A DNA stretch of 64,000 nucleotides from Mugil cephalus (taxonomy: Eukaryota > Chordata > Actinopteri > Mugiliformes > Mugilidae). The first letter of the stretch is position 1, and each line of letters opens with the position of its first letter. Location of the stretch: NCBI RefSeq assembly GCF_022458985.1, contig NC_061789.1, positions 20,192,357-20,256,356 on the forward strand, read 5' to 3'. The notes beneath the pieces are model-generated. The model searched no databases. It was not told the DNA's origin and worked only from the letters and a program-made list of their open reading frames with translations. This document shows positions 40,119-51,015 of the stretch, piece after piece. The position numbers were made by a program, and so were the translations under genes.

Positions 40119-40600
40119 TATTTCTATCATTCTTTTCTAGTGTAATGAGTGTGGGGGGAGTGTTTCACTATGGGGGGAGTGATTGCTTTAGCAGCTCTGG
40201 GGAAGAAGCTGTCCCTTAGTCTGTTTGTCCTTGTTTTAATGTTCCTGTACCTCTTTCCTGATGGAAGAGATACAAACAGAGTGTTGTCTGGGTGGGTGGT
40301 AACTGTTGCAATGCGTCTATCCCTCCTATGAACTCGCTCAGCATAGACTGAGACCAGATCTGGTGGACGGCATCCCACAATCCCCTGCAATGTCCTCACC
40401 ACCTGAGTTATTTCTTTCCTGTGCTGTGCAACTGCCGTACCACACTGTCACAACTGAGAGACAGGATGCTCTCGATTGTGGCCCTGTAAAAGTTTATGAG
40501 CAGCTGCGTGGAGAAGAGTCCAGTCCATTTCAGCAAGATGAGTGGAGCTCACATCTTGGTCCTCAGCAGGTATGTTCACACAATGAAAACTGAGATTGAG
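39856..40600 (-). mobile_element. LINE (L2/Rex1-like) ORF2 C-terminus and 3' end
   Basis: On the minus strand 40402-40127 encodes a LINE ORF2 C-terminal segment with FVSLPSGKRYRNIKTRTNRL followed by RDSFFPRAA, typical of teleost L2-like elements. Upstream codons with RT-type wording extend to about 40590 with breaks. The 3' UTR end (TATCCCTTTATTCATCCCAC on the plus strand) and the TTATC tail lie at 39856-39990. The right end of a Tc1-like element (about 39990-40120) sits between the two parts, so this may be two separate LINE copies. Confidence 0.7.
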
Positions 40601-40871
40601 AGAGACATGAGAGTCTGGAGCAAAAACACATTGAAACTGCAGCAGTAAATGAAATTTAATTTAATAACATTCAGTTTTTCAGGTGTGGGTGTATGAAAGA
40701 GCTAAATTAGCGAACAACTGTGTATTAAGTGAACTGGGTGGCAGCCCTCCAATCTCTCATCCTGTCACAGTTATGTCCTTCAGGCCCTGTAGAGCGCTTA
40801 ATGCAATGTAATTGAATCACCGCATATGAATTTATGCTCACTCCTTTCCTGGGCGTAAAGGCCCAGAATTA

Positions 40872-41010
40872 TACACCAATAAGCCACAACGTTAAAACCA
40901 CTGACAAGAGAAGTATATAACATCTTGTGATAATTCAATGTTCTACTCGGAAATGTTTGAACCTGACATTCATGTGGATGTTACTTAGACATGTACCACA
41001 CGCCCTATAG
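40872..41010 (+). mobile_element. Internally deleted Tc1-like element remnant
   Basis: It starts TACACCAATAAGCCACAACG then TTAAAACCACTGACAAG, the end sequence of a common fish Tc1-like transposon. It jumps to CATTCATGTGGATGTTACTT then AGACATGTACCAC, an internal transposase segment of the same element. The middle and the other end are missing. Confidence 0.65.
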
Positions 41011-43369
41011 CAATGACACTACTTAATGGGAGCATCATCCCCAGCAGGATGCAGGATTCTTTGTTTTTTCATACAGAATGTAGAATTAGGAGAGGTGACC
41101 AGACAACTGATGTACTAAGTCTGAGAAGAAAGACTGAGCTGCAAAGTCAGTTTTCCTGCATTCTAAGATTTGAATCCATTGATCTGGATGATTTTCTTTT
41201 TGGGGTTCGGACCCACAAGCTGAGACAACTGTTAATATCAGAGTCTTCCAGAGTTGATGAGTGACATTTCACGAAAAAAAAAGAAGAAGAAGAAAAATGC
41301 AGTAGTCTTTGAAGCTTAGGTGAAAATTAGTATTTCTGAATATTATGAACCAAAATTAAATAATACATTTGCAGAATATGAAGGACAAAACAAAACGAGA
41401 GATATTCATCATCGTTATTGCATGGAGGTTAATAGTTTCACAGAAATTAATTAGAATTCCACTTGAAAATGTAAAAAATGTAGTTAAAAGTGTATTAGCT
41501 TTACTGAGGACAAGATTATTCACATTGTGGGTACACCTACACTGACACAAAAACGCTCAGAACAACTGTTGTTTGGTTCAGAGATATTCTTGATGATCTT
41601 GACATAGTTACCTCTAAAACTACTGTGGTGCTGCACAAATCAAAATGAAAGATTTGAAGAGCTGTTCTGGAGGCAGCGAGCAGCATCTTTCTCAGCCTCA
41701 CAGTGAAAGGGGAATTTATTGCAAAGAGTCCATGAAAACCAAAGAGCACGAAAGTTTATTTCGGTCTGAATACAGTGAAGCCTTCAGCCTGCTACACAAC
41801 AGCCTTTGCACGTCATTCTTCTAGGAACTAATAAAAGGCTTTGAGTCACCACATTGCTTCTGCAGATGGAAGTTTGTGATAGTCACAAAAGCACATTGAC
41901 TGATTTGTTCATGTTCCATCCTTGAACACAAGATAATCATGCCTACAACATAAACACATGTGTCAGAAGAAGAGGAACTGTTCATGGTCAAATTCAGTTA
42001 CAGGAAGGTCACAACAGATTATTTTTTTTCATAGTTGTTGTTTTTTCCAGTACTACTGCCAACTTAAACAATGATGGAGTTAAGCTAACCTTTGATCCAA
42101 TGTATGGTTCCAAAAGGCAAGCAGAAGTTAGTCGGTGTCAGTTTGACAGCGGCATGAGAAATGGAAGCATTTCACCATTTATTAACCCCAGCAAGACACC
42201 AGAAAATACAACAATGCTCCAACCAGCACCAACAACTGACTGTGGCAACTAACTGCCTATAAATACCTGCCTGCTAATGAAACACTCGAGGTTTACATCA
42301 ACCCAACACCAAAGGCAAGCATACGAAACTCTAACAATAAGTATATTACATAAATATATGTACCCATCAATAGATCAGAAGTTTGAATATTCAAATCAAA
42401 TACAAATATCAACACTAGTTCTACCTCCCCCATCTTGTGACACTAAAACAAATTATTGCCTTAATCGGACTATAACAGGAGAACTTAAATGAACAAAGCC
42501 AGTCGCAGAAGAAGAAGAAGGTAAACAGAGCCAGTAGAAGAACCTTTTGAGGGATAGCACGCATCTTATCTGCACCAGAAGTAGTGTGCCATGAACGTTA
42601 CGTACAAGATTAAAAAATGTAGTATTATCCCTATGGTTGTTGTTTGAAATGCCGGTCTGCCACATGAACAAGTCTTATTTTTTATATGACATAATAAAGA
42701 AAAAAACTGGGACAAGGACTGTAGTCAGAAAGTCGAATTTTGAGCATAGCTCGATTAAGCTCTGCATGTAACCATGAATTTTCATCAGACCTAAAATACC
42801 AAACCACAACGACAAAGGGTTCTTTCACACACTGCTTTTTCAATCACTGTTTGTATTTTACTGAAACAAAAAACACCAAATGTGGAAATGTGCATATAGC
42901 TCAATATAAAAATAAGTCAGTGTGTGCGTGTATATTTGGGTCGCACAGTGGTTAGCACTTTAAAGCAACAAAACCACATTAATGCATTAAACTGCTAATG
43001 TTATCAGTCCTGAGTCAAATTGGAGCACTACAGATACCTGTAATACCATGAATTTCAAATAAAAACAGATGAAGTAAGTCCCAATGTCCTCCACAGACGA
43101 CATCAACAAAACAGTTAAAGATTAAAATGTTGTACATATGAATAACAGTAGTTTGAAGGCTAGCTAAAACAATTTTTAAACTAAAACATATCAAACATCC
43201 ATGTAGTGCAGAACCATGAATATATGTTGTCAAATATTTACGTCTTACTCCCATGAAATTTGGCCAGTGAGATGTCGGCCATTTTGAAAATGGAGGGCTC
43301 CACATGTCACACCCCAACCATTAATATACCAGTGAAAAGGCCAGGATGTCCCCTTTGTAGCTTACATAG

Positions 43370-43371
<2 letters not shown>

Positions 43372-43435
<64 letters not shown>

Positions 43436-43445
43436 TATTTATTTA
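43372..43445 (+). repeat. (ATT)n microsatellite
   Basis: About 20 triplets followed by ATTT units and a T-run. Confidence 0.95.
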
Positions 43446-45079
43446 TTTTTTTTTAAATATCTGGTAGAGATTCATGTACTCCACAGAGGAACTAAAATTA
43501 ACTACCAGGTCCCAGGAGGCCAGAGGAAAAGTGTTCATGGAAAATGAATCAATGGATGCATATATACCCATTAGGATAACGTGTCTACATTATTCAAATG
43601 AACTTAAAGAACTTTTAGTCTCCATTACATGCAGATGCATAAATATGATGTTGTGACAATGCTATGGTAATGATTTAGGTTTGAAGAATACTGTATCATG
43701 GCTTGTTAAAAAGAAATACTAGATGACTACATGTTTCTTTAAAAATATAGTTACTATAATTGCTAGTGTTTCAGTAGGGAACTGATTTTTTTTAAACAGT
43801 TTTAAAGTCTGGTGTTTTGTCGCTCCATCCATCCACCACTGCATCCCTACACTTCCTCATTTTGCTCATAACTTTGGCCACCAGAAGGAGCCGTTACCCA
43901 TGACTTTTTTTTTTTTTTTTTTTGAGTCTTGATTTTTTTATGCTGACATTTTGAGAACAGCAAGGATTTTTTCTTCTTTTGCCAAGCTATAAATTAAATA
44001 TTATAGATTTAGCTGTGCTAGCAGAATGGCTCCAGACACACAAATAGCTCTTTGTCCCAGATTTAAATATCCTCAAAATATTTGCACAAATCGTCTAAAC
44101 ATTATACATGACTACATCCTATCAATTCTAGGACAGAGTGTCAAAGTAGTCACTTTACAGTTACTAAAGAGACTATAATGTTATCTATTTCAAACATTCC
44201 TGGTTTCCAGATGTGTGCTAGCATCCTGATAAGTCAATCTAGCATTCCCTGAATTTAGCTTGTTCTTAAATGCAGTCATGTGCGTCTTTTGATCTATTAT
44301 AGGTTTCACTTCTTCTTCTGATATTATAGTGATTCCTGGAAGTTCCTGGCTATTTTTATTTTTATTTTTTTTTTGTATTGTAAAGGCTGTCTGCATTTGC
44401 GTATTTTTGCGTAATTTAGCAACACTGGAATCACGGGTTTTGTTTGCTGTCACCCACATGTGTTCTGCAGAGCTTGATGATGCAGATAAACTAGTTTTGG
44501 ACTCATTCCCCTATAAATATGTTAGAAGTGAATCACGTCAGTAAAAATAAAGTAGTCTACAGACAAAATAGACAAAATGATCAAATAATGCCAAGTGCAC
44601 AATTGATAATACGAATATAATAAATATACTGAAACATATCCAGTGTTATCCATAATACAACACTGGAGACTTGAAGTGCTGCTGTGAAAACACATGCACT
44701 TAGATAAATCAACTGAACACCTGGAAAGAGTATTTAGGGATCATCCTCATCCGCCAGAAGCCCCAGCTGTGGTTCTAATCACTCTGTGCACAAGCACTCC
44801 TCCAGGACTGCACCAGGTTAGATGCTGCTTTTCCCACCAGTAGGTAACCAGGCGTCTCCTCAGCTCCATACGTTCACCTGGCGTCACTTCCCTGGGGAGG
44901 CAGTGTTTTGGAAAAAGCCCAGCTTTGAGTTGGATCCAGTCAGATTAAAGGTCTTTCAGTCTGAAATATGTTAAATCCTTCCTGTCTGACAATTGATTTG
45001 GAGGCTTAAGAAAATGAATTGTTTGGAGATGATAATTTAAATCAGAAAAGTGGTGCTGTTTTGCCAATTTCTATTCAAA

Positions 45080-45145
45080 TTTTTATTTGTCATGCACGGA
45101 CATTCATGATCCCCAGAAGATGAATACTAATGAGTTACTCCCACC
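45080..45145. repeat. Short dispersed repeat fragment
   Basis: GACATTCATGATCCCCAGAA and GATGAATACTAATGAGTTAC match the wording of a common fish repeat. A related piece (GGCATTCATGGTCCCGAGAG) lies near 18758. Confidence 0.4.
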
Positions 45146-45984
45146 TGCCTCTCCAAGCACAGTATTGTCATCGCATGTCATGCTCTATACCTCAAGAATC
45201 TAAAAAACAAAGGAGATTATCAGTTCATTAAAACCATTGAATAACACTGATTCTCTCTGATTCTTCAGTGATATGTTCAACGTGACTTTCCATCACTGTG
45301 AATAATAAACATGACTCCTGTCACCTCTGCTATATCTGCACACTGCCTACATTCTCTGGCTGGAAATAGATCTTCATTTCTTACCTACAGCCCTCTAATC
45401 TGATAAGGCAGCATTTGCATTATGGATATCTAGTTACTATGGCAACTGAATAAAACTCCGGGACCATAAACGAGAGGATAAAGAGGAGCGTTGCGGGGCA
45501 AAGCTTTACATGAGGAAGTGTTTCAGGTGTCGGTGGACTGAGAAGGAGGATGCAGACTGTTATTGTTGAAGCCTAATGACAAATCAAAACACTTAGCACA
45601 CTTGTTTGTGCGAGCGGAGCAATTCTAAATGGCGCAAATTGTAATGGATGGCACCTCAGTAATTACCAGTATCAAGGACAATTTTGCATCTCCTCCGTCA
45701 AACTGTGTGCACCTGCAATTTATGCAGCACGTCCAGAATTAATGCTTGTTCCTTGTGCCTTGCTGCTGCCGGGTGGGCCTGTCATCACCACAGCTGCTGA
45801 AACCCACTCTGGAGGCAATTACATTCACGTTGACTGATGTCACAGAGACCGGAGCTGCATACTGATCTATTTAGGTGTTTTAAACATCTCTGCCGACACC
45901 TCCATCAGTAATGCTATGTTTGTGTCAGGTGGATGTCGATGCCATGACTGATCATGGCACTGAAGACATTTTAAAGGCTCTGGA

Positions 45985-46700
45985 TGATTTGTGTGTCTCT
46001 GTGTCACCGTGGTCACATTTTGTTGCTTTGTAGTCAGTTAGAGTGTCTCCAATTGATTGGTGTCCCTTTGCAATCATTAAACGTGTCTTTGTTTTCACCT
46101 CGTTCCAGTTTGTGCGCATTACGTGTTTAATAGCGTTTGTATCTTCTCATCTAATATTCTGAGTATGTTTTGTGTTTACAGGAAATTTCTCTCTTCAAAC
46201 TATTTTTTCATCTACTTGATGATCTACTGTAGGTTTACATATGATTTCATCTCCTGTAGTTATTTTCTGTTTCTCATCATTACATGTTTTTATTTATTTA
46301 TTTATTTATTTATTTTTTATCATTTTATGTCTCTTTGTGGTTAGTTTACTCCAATTATGTCTCTTTTTGTGTCCATTTGTGGAAAATATGTGTCTCTTAT
46401 TAGTAATGTTGCATCTTTTTGCTGTGTCAGTCGACATGCATTTTGTATCTCATTGTTTGTGGACAACGTTGTGTCTTGGTGATTGTTTTCTGTCTACTCA
46501 TGGTTATTCTGGGTGTATTTCTTGGTGTTTATGCTTTTGCACAGCTTTTGTCTAAGGTGTTTTCATTTTGTGTCTCTGTGGTAATGTGGCTTGCCCTTTT
46601 GGTCTGTTCGCATCTCTTTACACTAATTTTGTGTCTCTTTATGGTTGTTTTTCATCTCTCTGCTGCTCTTTGCAGCAACTTTATGTCTCTGTGTAGCAGT
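45985..46700 (-). repeat. Degenerate tandem repeat, ACAAAGAGAC type, inverted
   Basis: The plus strand shows TATGTCTCTTTGTGGTTAGT, TTTTGTGTCTCTTTATGGTT and similar loose copies, which are the reverse complement of the arrays near 10.3, 29.1 and 30.4 kb. The hydrophobic ORFs at 46123-46763 are products of this composition. Confidence 0.55.
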
Positions 46701-47916
46701 GTGACGGACTTTCAATACGGAATGTTAAAATGTCATTTTAAACAGAGGCAGAGCTCAGCCTGACTCTTTGGATTCCTGGGCCTGTATCCAGCGAGCCTGT
46801 TCAGTAAATCATTCTGGTTTGATATTCTGAAAAGCTTCCCTTATCTCAAACCATCCTTCTAAATATGGAACAGCGAGAACAATGCTTTCTTCGTTCATGG
46901 ACAAAAGACTCCAGTGATAAAAGCCATTACGGGTGGATCAAAGCCAACAGAACGGGCTGCGGCTGGTAGATTACCTCGCCTTATAACAAATGCTTGTGCT
47001 GATTGGCAGCGGGAGGAATGGGCCTAATTTGATGAGGGTCAACTCAGAACAATCTATCTGAGGACACTTCATTCAAATTTGTGCTGGACGGCCTGTGGGA
47101 ACTAAAAGAGGTTTTCAGAGAAGAAAGACCAACAGTCTGTGCTGCAGAAACATAAAAGCCACATGTAACGTTTCTTCCTCCCACTTACTACGGAATTAAC
47201 ATTGTCAACAAAAAGCCAAAGGATAAAGTTACATGTTTTTACTCATACGGACCTACTGTTGAAATTAAACCACAGTCTGGTGTGAGTGTGTTATGTGTAA
47301 AGAGCTTAATATAGATCTTCATTCAGAAATGAACAATCAGTTCTCTATGAGCCTAGATGGCCTTGCAATAGCTGTAGTAGTACTGTATGACAATTTTTCT
47401 CTATTGGTTTGGCTCATTTCTTGAAACAAAAATGATATTTTCAAAATAACATGGACAAGCTTACAAACCACAATTGTGCAACTGTTTGCAACAGAAGCGA
47501 ATTTCTCATTCATCTCATCAAATTGCAAATGTCTCAGTGCTTACAATGATACAATGATTAAGTACAGGCAGCCTAGAGTTAGCACAGTTAGCCTACATTT
47601 AGCACAATTTCCAAATGAAATGCATTAAATCTGGCAGGTCAGTTGTCAAGGCTAAATTATGGTGTACAGTGAGCAGCTGCTTCAATCAGCTGATGACTCA
47701 GTTGACCTCCTCACAGCTTTGCTAGCATTTTCAGCAACTCACCTCTCCCTAGCTCCTCCTTTGTCTATCCAGTTCTATCTATCTATCCAGTTGTCTATCT
47801 CATTATCTTCATGTTTTGATTCTACATGTTTGCTTTAGTCAGGTGTATGTATGTATCTATGATAGGTGTATGTTGATCTAGTTTGTCCTGCTGTTCTATT
47901 CTCTCTGTTCTCAGTT

Positions 47917-47960
47917 CTACCTGGCTGACCTCAGACAGATGGGTTCCTCCATATAGCGTA
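47917..47960 (+). mobile_element. LINE 3' UTR scrap
   Basis: CTGGCTGACCTCAGACAGAT and GGGTTCCTCCATATA correspond to the start of the LINE 3' UTR piece at 23.02 kb. Confidence 0.4.
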
Positions 47961-48146
47961 CCTACATTCTACCTTGTAATGCAATGGGGGACGAAACGAC
48001 CACCCCCTACACTGATTTCCTGTAATTTCTTCACACGCAGGGTCCAATTCATGGAGCAGGGACCTCTGATTTCATCAGTCAAGTTCTAGTTTCACCTGAC
48101 TGTCCGTAGGTTAATTTATCAAATGTTTCAAGAGATTCATATATGA

Positions 48147-48205
48147 CAGGGATGCCCAAATTGTTCCCAACGGAGGGCCAAAATGTTAATTTTGGCCCTC
48201 CGTAG
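48147..48205. repeat. hAT-like end with a perfect 15-bp hairpin
   Basis: CAGGGATGCCCAAATTGTTC resembles hAT transposon termini. It is followed by a perfect inverted repeat with arms 48170-48184 and 48189-48203 around a 4-base loop. Confidence 0.45.
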
Positions 48206-50899
48206 TTAAATATGGGTATATATGGCATGCATATGCAAAGTAAACACTATCAATACACCAGTGAGTAGTATTCATTATGCATGTGGCAGCGAACTATATC
48301 TATTTTATTTGTTTACTTATTTATTTATTTTTGTACATACTTCCAATATCCAATATCAGTTTTGTACTTTGTACAGCCAGGAGGAATACTTCCAGTTGGA
48401 GACACAGCCAATTGTATTATATCTATTGATTGGACCCGTGTATTTTGCGTGTGCACCATTAGTACAAATCCCAGAATGCACTGCAGTAGCTGAACTGGCA
48501 TCAGGCAGTTACGTCAGTCAACTCATCAGTCTCGTGGTTGCCTTGGCAACCGTTCATGTATCGATAGAGTAGTAGAGCAGTTTCTGAAGCTCCATCAGTC
48601 CATATGGTTACAGATTAAAGCTCTAACCACGAGCATTAGAGCACTAAATACTAAAACGTGTTGATGGAGATTCTTACACAAAGATGTAGTAATGCTGTAC
48701 TAGTTAGCAGGCAACAGGCTAATCTGGTAACCTGCTGTTCTACGCTAGCACACACGGCAAACAGAAACTTAACTAAAATATAAATGACAACACCAATGTT
48801 AACATACACACAAACATACAGACACACTGAAACACTCTGTCAGTGAAGTAACAGCAGCATGTTTAACACTGCCTTAGCATGCTAACACGGTTGGCGCCAC
48901 TCTCCACTGTACAGACACCACCAGCCCCGGTTTCATTATTCTGGCATTCTGGTTGCAGGTGTGTGTTTGAATGTTTGTTTGTGTGCATGTCAGTGTGGAG
49001 CTCTGTCCCACACCACCACCACCACCCACCCACCAGGCTCCATCTGCATCCTCTCACTCGCTGCTGACCAAACTTGGACCACGCGCCCCAGATTTGGCAG
49101 CCAGGAAAATGGTATTCATGGTATTATGTTCTTGACTAATTTTGACAATTGAACAGTGCATGTGATGACTTATAGACTGAGAATCAACAATCAGTTTAGA
49201 TTATCAAGATCTATTCATTTGGAAATTGTGCTAAATGTAGGCTTACTGTGCTAACTGTAGGCTACCTGTATTTATCATTTGATGTACTAAGACATTGCAC
49301 ATGGCGAGAAACAACCCTCAGACAGACTGTAGCATTCAGACGTTGATTTATTTGTAGAGTGGTGACCAGAATGTGTCAAGAACACGTTTCCTGAAGAACA
49401 GCCTGGACTAGTGACATGCTGTAGATTTCCGCATGGATTCATGCTGTTGATTTAGATTCTACAATCTGCAGATCAGGTGTTTCCAATGAAGTGCACTACA
49501 ATTTTACAGTCCATTACGCTGCATATGAAGGGTCAGTTTCGTTCTTACTGTTCATTTATTGTGAAGTGAAACAAAAAAAACAAAAAAAAAAAAACACTCT
49601 TCATGCTTCCAGTGACTGAGTCATAGAGAATGAGTGGTCTTGACTTACAAATGCATCTGGACTTACTGACGCACAAATGCTGACCTGGATTGTCAAAAAT
49701 CAGTTTGAGGTTTTCATCAAAAAAAAGAACTATTTCCCTAAGCCGCTGAACAGTTGTAACTGTTTCTTGGAAACTAGGATATTCCTCTTCTTCAGAAGTG
49801 GATACAAGCAAGTGGAGACCACAGCAGAAAGAATTTCAACACAGTTTATTTTGACTGGAACACAACCGGAGGAAACCGCTAAAGTACTAAATCTGCATCT
49901 TCATCCACTGAAAAAAGAACACTTGCTACCATGGGAAATTTGGTACATGTGTAACAACTAAAATATAATATGTGTAACAACTATAATATAATAACAAGAA
50001 ATGATAACAACAATCTCTGGGGCTCAGAAATGTGAGGCCCCACTAGATGGGGCCTTATATTTAGAAATGGAAGTAACTTAAGCATTTCCTTCCTGAATAT
50101 GAAGGCGCATCTGAAACCAACAACATGGGCCAGGATGGTTGAGTTTGTGGTAGAATTTTTTTAATTGTTATTATGTCTGACGTTGTGAGGAGGAAAATAA
50201 ATCTGAAAAGAAAAAAGAAAGCAGAAAAGACTGCAGTAACAGTTGTAGTAGACAGGATTGTTAGACTGGTGGCCTTCATCATGTACTTTTATACAATATC
50301 TCATCAGGACTACTCGTGTTATGAAAGCAACTGTCAGTGTATAATACTACAATCAGAGCACACACAGGATATTATTACTACTACTAGCAACTGTTAATAG
50401 ATGTATTTGTGTACTTCCAAAACGTGAAGCTCTGCAGGTTAAACTGTTGCAGCTCACAGTACAACTCGGGGTACCCGTGGCAAGCTTTCACTTCCTGTTT
50501 CTGGTTGAGGATTAGACGTCTTCACGGAAGTAGAGACTTGAAGGTGACACTTCTGAAATACTTTGTTGAGATGGAACATTAAAAGTAATGGTTTTATTCT
50601 TTATCTCCTGTATTATCACAAGACACTATAAAAGTATCAGCATACATGTACATAAAATGTAACATTACTAATATAAGAGTGGCTGCTTTTAGTGGTAAGT
50701 TTTTTTTGTTGTTGTTGTTTTTCTTTCGCAATGCTCTATGAAACTATCATAATGAGCAGCAGCAGTATCTGTAATAACTAGCATGTAACAGCAGCAGTGG
50801 CGCACAGTTAGTGGGAAATAAATGAGATTATCATTTACAGAGAATTTTTGCTCTCTGCATGTCATCAGTTTTGAACGTGTCTCTGACGAGTGTTGAACT

Positions 50900-51015
50900 T
50901 TCCACTCTCACAGTTTCAGAATGGCAGCGCCGGCCCTTTTTTTTTTCACTCTGACGCCCTCTGACATGCAGTCTGCTTCCTGAACCGCCGTCAGTCTCTA
51001 TACACCATCAACAAC
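50900..51015 (+). promoter_or_regulatory. cyth4: Probable 5' UTR / promoter-proximal region of cyth4
   Basis: The stretch directly before the cyth4 start codon is locally richer in CpG (GGCAGCGCCGGCCC, CTGAACCGCCGTCAG) than its AT-rich surroundings. The start lies in context AACATGG (A at -3, G at +4 of ATGG). No TATA box is convincing. Confidence 0.45.

Larger units (their letters stand above)
30200..51015. other. Gene-poor interval upstream of cyth4
   Basis: About 21 kb with no recognised coding exon on either strand. I looked for a rac2-like small GTPase exon (P-loop wording GDGAVGKT) and did not see one. Contents seen are degenerate arrays at 30.3-30.7 and 46.0-46.7 kb, a (TG)n run at 32.32 kb, possible DNA-transposon ends at 34.17 and 48.15 kb, a dispersed repeat at 37.65 kb, a Tc1/LINE mosaic at 39.55-40.6 kb, a deleted Tc1-like copy at 40.87 kb, an (ATT)n array at 43.37 kb and X-box motifs at 45.43 and 48.54 kb. 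Confidence 0.6.

Noticed and set aside
46123..46763. Overlapping hydrophobic ORFs of 73, 104 and 114 residues
   Set aside because: They arise from the T-rich strand of the degenerate ACAAAGAGAC-type repeat and a (TTTA)n run.
48222..48572. 116-residue plus-strand ORF
   Set aside because: It runs through an ATTT-rich stretch and the X-box region with no domain and no splice context.
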